This document shows positions 1 through 12,918 of a stretch of 64,000 nt of DNA, piece after piece. The notes beneath the pieces were generated by a model, which made no database searches, was not told the DNA's origin, and worked only from the letters and a program-made list of their open reading frames with translations. Position numbers and translations under genes: made by a program. Source of the DNA: Brachybacterium sp. UMB0905 (lineage in GTDB: Bacteria > Actinomycetota > Actinomycetes > Actinomycetales > Dermabacteraceae); contig NZ_PNHL01000001.1 in NCBI RefSeq assembly GCF_002871795.1, positions 164,797 through 228,796 of the forward strand. Direction: 5' to 3'. Position 1 is the first letter of the stretch, and each line of letters starts with the position of its first letter.

Positions 1-69
1 CGCCCGCCACGTCATCACCGCCATCGCCCCCGAGATAGGGCACTAACGATGTCCTAAGTCAGGTCTGTC
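1..69 (+). other. window edge with end of an unidentified upstream ORF
   Basis: Frame 2 is open from the window edge and stops at a TAA at 44-46; its last residues read ARHVITAIAPEIGH. This may be the tail of an upstream gene, too short to identify. The frame of the next gene has a TAA at 55-57, so that gene cannot be extended upstream. Confidence 0.25.
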
Positions 70-4157
<4,088 letters not shown>

Positions 4158-4172
4158 ACGGCGCGCCCCGGG

Positions 4173-4205
4173 CCCAGGGTGAGTGGACATCACCGATACC
4201 CTGGG
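4173..4205 (+). promoter_or_regulatory. inverted repeat and candidate -10 box before the TAG-interrupted gene
   Basis: CCCAGGGT (4173-4180) and ACCCTGGG (4198-4205) form a perfect 8-base inverted repeat with a 17-base spacer. The right arm overlaps TACCCT (4197-4202), a possible -10 box. The 11-base string TACCCTGGGTC at 4197-4207 is identical to 1039-1049 upstream of lacZ. It could be an operator, a shared promoter element, or part of the lacZ 3' end. Confidence 0.3.
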
Positions 4206-4253
4206 TCCGGGCGTCGTCGGGGCGCCTGAGGACGCATAGGACGTAGGGGACAC

Positions 4254-5027
4254 ATGACGCAGGGATACGGTCCGGATCCGCAGCAGCAGGGACAGTAGGG
4301 CGGCGCGGGGCAGAGCCCGCCACCGGCTCCGCCGCAGCAGGACTCCTGGGGGCAGCCCTCCCCGGCACCCCAGCAGCAGGGCTCCTGGGGTCAGGGTTCT
4401 CCTGCCGCACCTCCGGCCGCTGGTGGCGGCTATCCCGGTGCTGCGGGTGGCTACCCGGGTACCGCTGGTGGCTACCCGGGTGCGGCTGGCGCATCTGCCC
4501 CCGGGGTGGGCGCCGACGGGACGAACTGGCGGCGCGTGAAGATGCTGGGCATGCTGCTGCTGATCGGCGCCGCACTCATCCTGCTGATCCGGGGAGGGTC
4601 GAACCTGGCCGGGATCATCGGCGCCGAGGAGCAGGTGGCCGCGGACGCCGGTGGGGATCTCGGGGCTGTGGGTCTGGGCACGGGGCTCATCTCGATCCTG
4701 CTGAGCATCGCGAACTTCGTCGTGAGCCTGGCGGTGCTCGTCATCGGCGTCATCACGGCAATCATGGGGCGCGGTCGTGCCCGCCTGGGCGGGATCCTCG
4801 CCGCGGTGATCATCGTGCTCGCACCGATCCTGTTCTTCATCGGCACCTTCCTGATGGGCATGATCGGCGGGATCACCGGCATGATCGATCCCAATGTCGG
4901 GGTCACCGCGGGTGCACTGCGGGTCATCCTCGGCGTGGACCTGCTGCGTGTGCTGTTCGTGGCAGCCATGATCGGCCTGGGCGGCTGGTTCGCGCGCTCG
5001 ACCGCGCAGAAGAACCTGTCGGCCTGA
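4254..5027 (+). pseudogene. membrane protein with Gln/Pro/Gly-rich N-terminus, interrupted by in-frame TAG
   Basis: Reading from ATG 4254 gives 14 residues ending QQQGQ, then TAG at 4296-4298. The same frame then stays open to the TGA at 5025-5027 with continuous, sensible sequence: a Pro/Gln-rich stretch, GGYPG repeats at about residues 62-84, then about four hydrophobic segments. The reading frame is therefore one gene of 257 codons with one nonsense codon, most simply CAG (Gln) to TAG. Without readthrough, translation could restart at GTG 4506, giving a 173-residue four-helix protein lacking the low-complexity tail. Function is unknown. The domain plan (disordered N-tail, four membrane helices) is common among small actinobacterial envelope proteins. 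A sequencing error is possible. Confidence 0.7.
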
Positions 5028-5060
5028 TCGTCGCTGGCCGCAGCGCCAACCAGCACCTGA

Positions 5061-5103
5061 ACGACGAGCGCCCCGGACCTCCCTGGTCCGGGGCCCTCGT
5101 CGT
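5061..5103. terminator. bidirectional hairpin terminator
   Basis: A 19-base stem pairs 5061-5079 with 5085-5103 (one mismatch) around the loop TCCCT. It lies between two convergent genes, ending directly at the stop codon of the reverse-strand gene (5104). Its symmetry and placement suit termination in both directions. Confidence 0.8.
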
Positions 5104-6666
5104 TCACGGCCCGATGAGCACCAGCTGTGTCCCATCGACCACGAGGGCCCGCCCGTCCGGCAGCGGATGCAGCTCCGTGATCCCGCGCCCCACCTGCGCC
5201 TGCACACTCACCTCACCGCTATCAGCGTCGATCACGCGCAGTCGCTGGGCGCCGCGCGGGGTGAGGGGGCGGGTGCGCTCCAGGGGGTCGAGCACCACGG
5301 CGGTGCCGGCCGCGAGGCGCCCGCGCACGGGGGCGTCCGGGCTCGTCAGCGCCGCACTCCACAGGTCAGTGCCCTCCACGGTGTCGTAGGCGACGAGCTG
5401 ACCGATGTCATTGGCGACCACCATGCGCACGGGGTCGATGCCGACGCGGGCGCGGAACATCGCAGCCTGCTGGACGCCCTCCCCGCCGGGGGCCTGCCAG
5501 GCCGCGGCCTGTTCGGAGACGACCAGTTCACCGACCACATCAGTGCCCTGTTCGGTACCCGTGGCGAGCACGCGGCCGCTCCCGATCAGCACCTCCCAGT
5601 CCCCGCCCGGGGAGGCCTTGGATTCCCACAGCACCGTCCCGTCGGCGTGGGCGCGGGCGATCAGGGCGCCGTCCTGCTCGGTGCAGACGGTGAGGACCTG
5701 CCAGGGGTGGGCGGGCCCGGTGAGGGCGTCGCCGGTTCCGGGAGGGGCGGTGGTCACGGCGATGCGGCAGGTCTCCTCGGGGCGCGCGAGCACCTCCCCG
5801 AGGGGGAAGCCGGTGCTCGGATCCAGCTGCAGCCAGCCCTGCGCGGGGTCGAAGTGCAGTGGGATCGTCGGCAGCAGACCTGTGGTACGCAGGGCGTCGA
5901 GCAGATCGGGCGGTGTCTCGGGGCGGGCGGGCAGCAGGGTCTCGGCCGGGTCGGGGCCGCGCGCGTCCTCGAGGTCGGCGGCGGCGGTGGTCCAGACAGG
6001 CTTCTCGCTGCCGTCGGAAAGGTCGTAGCCGTGCAGGTAGCAGCCCGCATCCTCGCACTCCCGCATCACCAGCCAGGTGCCGTCGATAGCCAGGGGGATG
6101 CCGGGCGCAGAGGTCGTGGGCGGGGTGCCGTCGGGGCTCGAGAGCGTGGGATCCAGCAGGTGCAGAGTCGTGGTCTCCCCCGCAACCTCCACGAGACGCT
6201 GCCCATCGGCCGTGACGGCGATGGTCGCGCCGGAGGCAGTGGCGACCCGGCGCACCCCGAGATCGTCGATCAGCTCGACGGTTCCGTCGGCGCGGTGGAT
6301 GAACGCTGGGGCATCGAGCGCCGGTCGGGTGCGCAGCTCGTCTCCGGCACTGAGCGGGTCGAGGCGGGCGATCGTGTGCGGTCCCAGACCCGCCGGTCGC
6401 GCGGCGATCACGGCGGGGACAGTGAGGGCGAGCGCGAGGGTGAGCGCGAGGGCGAGGGCGAGGAAGCGGCCGATGCGGTGGCGTGCGAGGCGGGGCACGG
6501 CGAGCATCCCGGCCCCGGCGGCGGCGCCGGCGAGGATCCCGGCGGTCAGGCGCAGCGCCCCGATCAGCAGGTGCGCCCCGAGCATCGCGTTGATCCCGGC
6601 GAGCGCGGCGAGCACCACCGCGATGCCCAGGGCGATCAGGGGGTCACGGTCCTCTGTGGACGTCAC
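5104..6666 (-). CDS. membrane-anchored PQQ-like beta-propeller protein
   Basis: The 520-residue protein has three to four N-terminal hydrophobic segments (about residues 10-90), then a long soluble part with repeated blades of the PQQ/BamB-like type. These include phrases such as GTVLWESKAS, VAYDTVEGTDLWSAAL and LRVIDADSGEVSV. Such propellers are usually extracytoplasmic scaffolds. The cofactor-ligand pattern of true PQQ dehydrogenases is not evident, so no enzyme activity is proposed. The start lies 6 bases after the tgt stop, so the two are probably cotranscribed; a functional link to tRNA modification is not implied. It ends on the shared hairpin at 5061-5103. Confidence 0.6.
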   Translation of the reverse strand: MTSTEDRDPLIALGIAVVLAALAGINAMLGAHLLIGALRLTAGILAGAAAGAGMLAVPRLARHRIGRFLALALALTLALALTVPAVIAARPAGLGPHTIARLDPLSAGDELRTRPALDAPAFIHRADGTVELIDDLGVRRVATASGATIAVTADGQRLVEVAGETTTLHLLDPTLSSPDGTPPTTSAPGIPLAIDGTWLVMRECEDAGCYLHGYDLSDGSEKPVWTTAAADLEDARGPDPAETLLPARPETPPDLLDALRTTGLLPTIPLHFDPAQGWLQLDPSTGFPLGEVLARPEETCRIAVTTAPPGTGDALTGPAHPWQVLTVCTEQDGALIARAHADGTVLWESKASPGGDWEVLIGSGRVLATGTEQGTDVVGELVVSEQAAAWQAPGGEGVQQAAMFRARVGIDPVRMVVANDIGQLVAYDTVEGTDLWSAALTSPDAPVRGRLAAGTAVVLDPLERTRPLTPRGAQRLRVIDADSGEVSVQAQVGRGITELHPLPDGRALVVDGTQLVLIGP

Positions 6667-6672
6667 CGCGAC

Positions 6673-7980
6673 TCACCGGGGGCTGCCGTAGTAGGCGCCG
6701 GTGCGCTCCTCGCGCAGCTGCTCGAAGCTGCCTTCAGCGATGCTGGCGCGGATCTCATCGACCAGCCGCACCACGAAGCGTTCGTTGTGGATGGTGCACA
6801 GCGTGGAGGAGAGCATCTCCTTGGCGCGGAACAGGTGGTGGATGTACGCGGCGGTGTAGTGGGTGCAGGTGTAGCAGTCGCAGGTCTCGTCGATCGGCGC
6901 GAACTGGCGGCGGTAGCGGGAGCCGGTGAGGTTCACCCGGCCCGTGCGGGTGTACACGGCGCTGTTGCGGGCCACGCGAGAGGGAGAGACACAGTCGAAG
7001 GTGTCTGCGCCCGCGGCGATCGCGACGAACAGGTCATCGACCTCGCTGATGCCCAGCAGGTGGCGGGGCCGCTCCTCCGGCAGCTCGTCGGTCACCCAAC
7101 CCACGATGGTGCCGAGGTTCTCCTTTTCGAGCGCCCCGCCGATGCCGAAGCCGTCGAACCGCTGCCCGTCGACGTCCATCGCGCCGAGGTCGCGGGCGGC
7201 CTGGCGGCGCAGGTCCTCGTACTGGGCGCCCTGGATCACGCCCCATAGCTGCTGGTACGGGCGGTGGGTGCGCTCCGCGGTGAGGCGCTGATGCTCGGCC
7301 AGGCAGCGGATCGCCCACAGGCGTGTGCGCTCCAGGGCACGTTCCTGGTAGCCGCGGGAGTTCATGAGGGTGGTCAGCTCATCGAAGGCGAACATGATGT
7401 CCGCGCCCAGGCCGTGCTGGATCTGCATGGAGATCTCGGGGGTGAAGCGGTGCACGTCCCCGTTGATGAAGGAGCGGAAGGTGACGCCGTCATCGTCCAC
7501 GTGGGCCAGGCGCTCCTTGCCCGCGGCGACGTCATCGTCCTGACCGCTCGCGGTGCGCGCGGTCTTGCCGCCGGCGAACTCGCTGGAGAGGACCTTCTTG
7601 AAGCCCGCGCCGAGGCTCATCACCTGAAAGCCGCCGGAGTCGGTGTAGGTGGGGCCGGGCCAGTTCATGAAGGCGCCCAGTCCCCCGGCGTCGTCGACGA
7701 GGTCGTGCCCGGGCTGGAGGTAGAGGTGGTAGGCGTTGGCCAGCAGCGCCTGGGCGCCCAGGTCCCGCATCGCCTCCGGCAGCACCGCCTTGACGGTCGC
7801 CTTCGTGCCGACGGGGATGAAGGCGGGGGTGGCGATCTGTCCGTGCGGGGTAGTGATCACGCCGGTGCGGGCCTTCTGCCCGGCACGCGCGGTAATGGTG
7901 AACCCGGTGTCCGCGGGGAGGCTCGAGGAGGGGGCCGACGCTGCGGCCGACGGGGTGGGGGCGGGGCGCTGATCACTCAC
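6673..7980 (-). CDS. tgt: tRNA-guanine(34) transglycosylase
   Basis: Tgt exchanges guanine-34 for queuine or a precursor in tRNAs with GUN anticodons. The 435-residue protein has the family landmarks: ANAYHLYLQPG, DSGGFQVMSLG (Asp114, active-site general acid/base), and DCVSPSRVARNSAVYT, whose Asp is the covalent nucleophile. The zinc site is CDCYTCTHY followed by a downstream His. An N-terminal low-complexity stretch of about 22 residues precedes the barrel. The start is GTG at 7980. No preQ0 synthesis genes (queC/D/E/F) occur here, so the imported base is unknown; actinobacterial Tgt enzymes are often in salvage settings. The family is certain. Confidence 0.93.
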   Translation of the reverse strand: MSDQRPAPTPSAAASAPSSSLPADTGFTITARAGQKARTGVITTPHGQIATPAFIPVGTKATVKAVLPEAMRDLGAQALLANAYHLYLQPGHDLVDDAGGLGAFMNWPGPTYTDSGGFQVMSLGAGFKKVLSSEFAGGKTARTASGQDDDVAAGKERLAHVDDDGVTFRSFINGDVHRFTPEISMQIQHGLGADIMFAFDELTTLMNSRGYQERALERTRLWAIRCLAEHQRLTAERTHRPYQQLWGVIQGAQYEDLRRQAARDLGAMDVDGQRFDGFGIGGALEKENLGTIVGWVTDELPEERPRHLLGISEVDDLFVAIAAGADTFDCVSPSRVARNSAVYTRTGRVNLTGSRYRRQFAPIDETCDCYTCTHYTAAYIHHLFRAKEMLSSTLCTIHNERFVVRLVDEIRASIAEGSFEQLREERTGAYYGSPR

Positions 7981-7994
7981 GTTCCCATGGTCCC

Positions 7995-10646
7995 ATGCTG
8001 AGCCGATCCACTAGGATCCCGGGAGCGCCACGGGGCTTCCGGGTGCACGGGTCCGGCCCCGGGCCCGCCGCGAGGAAGGGGTTCACGATCAGCTCGCCCA
8101 GCGGTCCCTCGCGCCCCGGCCCGGATCCGGCTGATCCGTGGCAGCAGGAGCCCGAGCTGCCCGCGGATTCCCTGGAGGACTGGACGCAGGAGCCCTCCCC
8201 GGAGCTGGCAGACACGTCCGACCGGGTATCCCCGCGCTCTGAGCTGACTGCCTGGTTGACCGAGCCCGCGCCGCGCGCCACCTCGAGCCTGGAGGACTGG
8301 CTGCAGGGCCCCGTTGAGGCGCATGTGGAGCAGGAGGCGGAGGACGCCTGGTCCACGGCCGATGCGATCACCGGCACCTGGCGCGATACGGAGCGAGGTC
8401 GCACGGAGACACCCGCCGTCGGCACCGAGACGCCTGCGGCAGGCACCGCAGCGCTCACGTCGGCCACCGCCCCCGTCGCCACCGCGGCGCCGACCGCCGA
8501 CGGAAGCCCCGCGGTCCCCGAGCATCCGTCCGGCACGGCCCTGTCGGCCCCGGCCACTCCCCCGCAGCCCTCCCGGCGTGCGTTCCGCCGGGAGCTGCAT
8601 GGGCTGCGGGCCCTCGCCCTGCTGCTGGTGGCGGTGTATCACATCTGGCTGGGGCGGGTCTCCGGCGGGGTGGATGTGTTCCTGTTCCTCTCCGCGTTCC
8701 TGCTGACCGGAACGTTCGTGCGGCGTCTGGAGGGCGGGCGGCCGCTCGCGGTGCCGCGCTACTGGCTGCACACCTTCAAGCGTCTGCTGCCGCCGGCGGC
8801 GCTGGTGATCCTGCTGTCCCTCGCGGCGACGGCGGCGCTGCTGCCCCCGTCGCAATGGGCAACGGTGATGCGACAGGCCGTGGCATCGGTGACGTACGTG
8901 CAGAACATTGCGCTGGTGGTCGCGGAGGTGGACTATCAGGCGCGGGATGCGAGCTCTGCGCCGCTGCTGCAGCATTTCTGGTCGCTGAGCATGCAGGGGC
9001 AGGTGTTCGTGGTGTGGCCGCTGCTGTTCTACGCGGTGGCGCGCCGAGCCCGCACCGGCAAACCCGTCCGGGGGCCGCTCGCGATGCTGTTCACGCTGAT
9101 CGGCGCAGCCTCGCTCGCCTGGTCGATCCACTCCACGCAGACCCAGCAGCAGGTCGCCTACTTCGACACCACCGCGCGGCTGTGGGAGTTCGCGGCCGGG
9201 TCACTACTCGCGCTCGCCCTGCCGTGGCTGGACCGGGTCACAGGGGCGCGGCGCCCCGAGGATGAGGAGGCCCCGCGCCTGGGAGCAGTGCGGGCCCTCA
9301 CCGGATGGGCGGGGATCGTGGGGCTGCTGGCCTGCGGGATCGTCGTGGACGTCTCCGGGTCTTTCCCTGGCTGGATCGCGATCTGGCCGCTCGGTGCCGC
9401 AGGCGCCGTGGTGCTCGCCGGGTATTCGGGGCGACGCTGGGGCGCCGATGCCCTGCTGTCCACGCGCCCGGCCGCGGTGATCGGCGATATCTCCTACGCG
9501 CTGTACCTGGTGCACTGGCCGCTGCTGGTGCTGTGGCTGCACCACAGCGATCAGGAGCGGGCGGGACTGGCCGACGGGCTCGCGGTGCTCGCCGTGTCGA
9601 TGGTCCTGGCCTGGCTGATCACCCGTGCGGTGGACTCGCCGGTGCGTCGCTCCCGCTGGCTCGAGGCCCGGGCCTGGCGCTCCCTCACCGCGGTGGCGGC
9701 GAGCATCGCTCTGGTGGTCGGGGCGAGCGGCGCCTGGTGGACGCTGCTGACCCGCGACAGCACGGAGACCGAGGAGCCGGGAGTGGCGGAGCCGACCCTT
9801 ACGCTGCCCACCGATGAGGTGCCGACCTCCGCCCCGCCGCAGCTGCAGCCCAAGGGGTGGGAGCTCGACAAGCAGTGGCCGAACCTCCCGCATCGATGCG
9901 GCGGGCCGTGGAAGCCGGAGGAGCCCTTCAACCACGTCACCTGCCAGCAGCTGCTTCCCGGAGATGCGAGCGCCGAACGGACGATTGTGGTGGTGGGCAG
10001 CTCCCATTCGCGCCAGCAGATCCCCGCGATGCGCACCTGGGCGGAGGAGAACGACACCCAGATCGTGAACCTGTCGATGGATGGCTGCTGGCTGCACGCG
10101 GGGGTGGCGCCCGATGACTACTGCGCCGGCTACGAGCAGTACGTGTATGACTACCTGGACCGGGTGGAGCCGGATCTGGTGGTCGCGACGGTCACGCGGG
10201 CGCTGCAGAGCCCGGAGGATCCGGAGTTCATGCCAGGTAGCACCGAGGTGGCGGTGCAGAACATCCTGGATCGCGGCATCGATGTCGTGGCGGTGCGCGA
10301 CAACCCCAAGTGGGCAAAGGACCAGTACGAGTGCGCGGAGGCCGTGATCGAGGACGGCGGTACCCCGGAGGATGCCAATGATGAGTGCGGCGCCGATGTG
10401 GAGGACAAGCTGCTACCGGAGAACCCCGCTCAGCAGCTCGCTGAGCTGGAGGGGGCCGACGGGGCCGGGGTGACGCTCGTGGACCACACGGAGGCGTTCT
10501 GCCCCGACGGGCGGTGCGCGCCGATCCTCGGGGAGATCTACGTCTACATGGACGACGGGCACCTGACGAAGGATTTCGTGCGCGCGGTGCTCACCCCGAC
10601 GATGACCGAGATGCTCGAGGAACTGGAGCGCGAGGGCGCGATATAA
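7995..10646 (+). CDS. OafA/YrhL-type acyltransferase with C-terminal SGNH domain
   Basis: Acyltransferase-3 proteins of this class move O-acetyl or other acyl groups across the membrane onto surface glycans. After a variable cytoplasmic N-terminus (to about residue 195) come about ten membrane helices starting at RRELHGLRAL...YHIW. The extracytoplasmic SGNH domain carries VVVGSSHSRQ (catalytic Ser) and DDGHLTKDF (Asp/His pair). The N-terminus contains SLEDWTQEP and SLEDWLQGP repeats. The longest frame starts at ATG 7995, only 14 bases from the divergent tgt start. That leaves little room for promoters, so GTG 8043, behind TAGGAT at 8012-8017, may be the real start. A paralogue with a stop codon lies at 20418-22520. 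Confidence 0.85.
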   Translation: MLSRSTRIPGAPRGFRVHGSGPGPAARKGFTISSPSGPSRPGPDPADPWQQEPELPADSLEDWTQEPSPELADTSDRVSPRSELTAWLTEPAPRATSSLEDWLQGPVEAHVEQEAEDAWSTADAITGTWRDTERGRTETPAVGTETPAAGTAALTSATAPVATAAPTADGSPAVPEHPSGTALSAPATPPQPSRRAFRRELHGLRALALLLVAVYHIWLGRVSGGVDVFLFLSAFLLTGTFVRRLEGGRPLAVPRYWLHTFKRLLPPAALVILLSLAATAALLPPSQWATVMRQAVASVTYVQNIALVVAEVDYQARDASSAPLLQHFWSLSMQGQVFVVWPLLFYAVARRARTGKPVRGPLAMLFTLIGAASLAWSIHSTQTQQQVAYFDTTARLWEFAAGSLLALALPWLDRVTGARRPEDEEAPRLGAVRALTGWAGIVGLLACGIVVDVSGSFPGWIAIWPLGAAGAVVLAGYSGRRWGADALLSTRPAAVIGDISYALYLVHWPLLVLWLHHSDQERAGLADGLAVLAVSMVLAWLITRAVDSPVRRSRWLEARAWRSLTAVAASIALVVGASGAWWTLLTRDSTETEEPGVAEPTLTLPTDEVPTSAPPQLQPKGWELDKQWPNLPHRCGGPWKPEEPFNHVTCQQLLPGDASAERTIVVVGSSHSRQQIPAMRTWAEENDTQIVNLSMDGCWLHAGVAPDDYCAGYEQYVYDYLDRVEPDLVVATVTRALQSPEDPEFMPGSTEVAVQNILDRGIDVVAVRDNPKWAKDQYECAEAVIEDGGTPEDANDECGADVEDKLLPENPAQQLAELEGADGAGVTLVDHTEAFCPDGRCAPILGEIYVYMDDGHLTKDFVRAVLTPTMTEMLEELEREGAI

Positions 10647-10649
10647 GAA

Positions 10650-10687
10650 CCGCGCCCGGAGTCCGCCGATGGGCGGTCCGGACGCGG
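10650..10687. terminator. hairpin between convergent genes
   Basis: An imperfect GC-rich stem pairs 10650-10667 with 10672-10687, with a two-base bulge and a GATG loop. It lies between the convergent acyltransferase and GT2 genes and probably terminates both. There is no T-run. Confidence 0.5.
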
Positions 10688-10713
10688 CTCTGGCGTCAAA
10701 GGCCGTGCGCCGG

Positions 10714-11802
10714 TCAGGCGGTGGGGCCGGGCTCCTGCTCCTGCGGGCGCTGCACCGGGACGGCCTGGCCCGATTCGGGCAGCGGCAGCACGGAGGGGTC
10801 CCAGCTCTTGCCTGCCTCGTGGGCGGGCATGCCGGTGCCGTCGTCGGTATCGGAGCCGCGGGGCTTGCCGTACTGGATCTCCTTCATCCGCTCGAGCGTC
10901 TCCTCCATGAGCACCCGGTTGGTGCGCTGCAGGTCCGCGATGATCATCAGCACGAAGCTGAGGAAGGAGAGCGTGAGCAGCGTGGTACCGAACAGCAGGG
11001 ACTGCACGCGGCCGCCGCTGTCGCCCAGCAAGAAGTAGATGAAGAAGCGGACAAAGGGAATCAGGCCCAGCACGCCGGTGACCGTGCCGAGCCATCCGAG
11101 CACCACATGCGGCTTGAACATCAGGTACGCGCGGATGATCGCGGTGCCCGACTTCGCCATGTGCTGGAAGATGTTCTTGAACAGCCGCGACTCGCGGGTC
11201 TTGGGGTTGGTGGTGATCGGCACCGAGGCGATGCGCAGGCGCTTGTTGCCGGCCTGGATGATCGTCTCCATGCAGTAAGAGAACTGGGTGACGACGTTCA
11301 GCTGCAGCAGCGACTTCTTGGAGTAGGCGCGGAATCCGGAGGCGGCGTCGGGCAGCTTGGTCTCCGCCGCCATGTTCACCACCTGCGAGCCCACCTGCTG
11401 CATGAGCTTCTTGAACGGCGAGAAGTGCGCGATGGTCTTGGTCTGCCGGTCGGCGATGGCGATGTCCGCCTCCCCCGCCAGGACCGGGGCGACGAGGTCC
11501 GCGATGCGCTCCTGCTTGTACTGGTTGTCCCCATCGGTGTTCACCACGATGTCCGCGCCGTGGGCGAGGGCGTAGTCCACGCCGTCACGGAAGGAGCGGG
11601 CCAGGCCCATGTTGCGAGTGTGCCGCACGAAGTGCCGCACCCCGTGCGCACGGGCCACCTCGACGGTGCGGTCCGTCGAACCGTCATCGATCACGAGGAT
11701 CTCCACGGAGTCCACCCCGGGAAGCTCCCGCGGGATGGTGTCCAGCACCATCGGGAGGGTCTCCTCCTCATTGAGGCAGGGGATCTGCACGAAGACTTTC
11801 AT
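10714..11802 (-). CDS. family 2 glycosyltransferase with two C-terminal membrane helices
   Basis: This resembles polyprenyl-phosphate hexosyltransferases (DPM1/GtrB-like), which load a sugar onto a lipid carrier. The GT-A domain has QIPCLNEEETLP, VIDDGSTDRT and NTDGDNQY (DxD-type metal site). Two hydrophobic helices follow around residues 245-300, then a charged, disordered tail. ATG 11802 (MKVFVQIPCLNEE) is chosen because the family starts there and AAGG sits five bases upstream; the open frame extends 18 residues further but those look non-coding. It is the downstream member of the surface-polysaccharide genes, with its own TACCCT candidate promoter at 11880-11885. The acceptor and sugar cannot be told from sequence. 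Confidence 0.85.
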   Translation of the reverse strand: MKVFVQIPCLNEEETLPMVLDTIPRELPGVDSVEILVIDDGSTDRTVEVARAHGVRHFVRHTRNMGLARSFRDGVDYALAHGADIVVNTDGDNQYKQERIADLVAPVLAGEADIAIADRQTKTIAHFSPFKKLMQQVGSQVVNMAAETKLPDAASGFRAYSKKSLLQLNVVTQFSYCMETIIQAGNKRLRIASVPITTNPKTRESRLFKNIFQHMAKSGTAIIRAYLMFKPHVVLGWLGTVTGVLGLIPFVRFFIYFLLGDSGGRVQSLLFGTTLLTLSFLSFVLMIIADLQRTNRVLMEETLERMKEIQYGKPRGSDTDDGTGMPAHEAGKSWDPSVLPLPESGQAVPVQRPQEQEPGPTA

Positions 11803-11874
11803 GGGCACCTTGCAATCATCGGCCGGACGCGCACCGCGCGCCCGGGGCGGGCTCATCGCACCGGAGTGCAGTGC

Positions 11875-11885
11875 GACCTAGGGTA
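11875..11885 (-). promoter_or_regulatory. candidate -10 region of the GT2 gene
   Basis: On the minus strand 11885-11875 reads TACCCTAGGTC, a 10/11 match to the TACCCTGGGTC strings upstream of lacZ and the TAG-interrupted gene. TACCCT would serve as a -10 box about 73 bases before the start codon. Confidence 0.35.
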
Positions 11886-11946
11886 CTGACAGCGACCATC
11901 GGTATCCGGACGGTCACCACGGGGGAACTCGGCGTTTCCTGACACT

Positions 11947-12918
11947 TCACCTGCTGGACACCTCGGGGTGTGGGGCAGGTCGCATCTCGTGCTTTCGCGC
12001 GTGCAAAAGGAAGAACAGCAGGTCGAGGCCAAGCGTCCACAGTCGCATTATCACTGTGATCACAAGTGCGATCGACGGAGGGAGAATTATTCCCAACAAG
12101 ACCAACTGGATGCCCTCCCGAACGCCGATACCACCAGGCGCAAAAATTGCGATCATGCTCGCTGCACTGGCCAAGCAACTCGCGCCCATCACGAAGAAGA
12201 TCGACTCGTACGGCAACTCCGGATAGACGCTCTTGGCAATGAAGAACAGCGACAACCCAGTGAACAGAACGCCTATGGAGTACATTCCGACCCCGCCGAC
12301 GACGAGGCGCGTATTGACGTAGTGTTCCCTCGGGAACTGCTTGCGCTTTACGAGCCGATACGCGAGGGCGACGAGCCGGTTGAACACCGGCGGTGCGATC
12401 GCCACCAGAGACGCGATGGCAGCAAGTGCGAGCAAGAGGCGGAAGCTGCTCCCCAGCACACGAGTCTGCGGAGAGAGCAGGATCATCACCACGGCAAAGA
12501 GCATCTGCACGACGATCTGGAGCAAGCCCTCGAGCAGTGAGCTCACCGCCAGCTTGTTCTTGGAGATCCCATGCTGTGCGGCGAAGTAAATCTTTCCGAG
12601 GATCCACGGGGCGGTTCCCGGAATGTAACGTCCCATCCATGATTTCGCGTAGACGTTGAGCAGCGCTCGGCCCCAACGAACATCGCGCGCTCCGAGAGTC
12701 CGGAGAATCGAGATCCACACGAACGCACTCCAGTACCGGAACATCATGCCCAGCACGCATGCGATCAAAAAGTACATCGGTGCGATCCGAATTTCGCTGA
12801 GCTGCGTGTAGTCGATCGACCTCAGATACAAGACGAGGAATATAGCCAGGAGGACATAGAAGAGTATCGCAAAGGTCTTCTTCGGAAGCCTTCTCGCCAA
12901 GTTCGCGAGCTTATGCAT
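11947..12918 (-). CDS. flippase-like / LPG-synthase-TM (UPF0104) integral membrane protein
   Basis: The 323-residue protein has about eight membrane helices and the UPF0104 pattern also seen in the membrane half of lysyl-phosphatidylglycerol synthases. Signature phrases include GRYIPGTAPWILGKI, SSLLEGLLQI and FAPGGIGVREG. Stand-alone forms often sit in glycan loci and are thought to move lipid-linked sugars; that role is inferred here. ATG 12918 overlaps the upstream stop codon by 8 bases, indicating translational coupling with the pyruvyl transferase gene. The open frame extends 64 codons upstream, but that part is shadow sequence. Base composition is clearly less GC-rich than flanking genes, as for the next two genes. 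Confidence 0.8.
   Translation of the reverse strand: MHKLANLARRLPKKTFAILFYVLLAIFLVLYLRSIDYTQLSEIRIAPMYFLIACVLGMMFRYWSAFVWISILRTLGARDVRWGRALLNVYAKSWMGRYIPGTAPWILGKIYFAAQHGISKNKLAVSSLLEGLLQIVVQMLFAVVMILLSPQTRVLGSSFRLLLALAAIASLVAIAPPVFNRLVALAYRLVKRKQFPREHYVNTRLVVGGVGMYSIGVLFTGLSLFFIAKSVYPELPYESIFFVMGASCLASAASMIAIFAPGGIGVREGIQLVLLGIILPPSIALVITVIMRLWTLGLDLLFFLLHARKHEMRPAPHPEVSSR

Noticed and set aside
5167..7248. 693-codon plus-strand open frame
   Set aside because: Antisense to the propeller protein and tgt; no recognisable domain.
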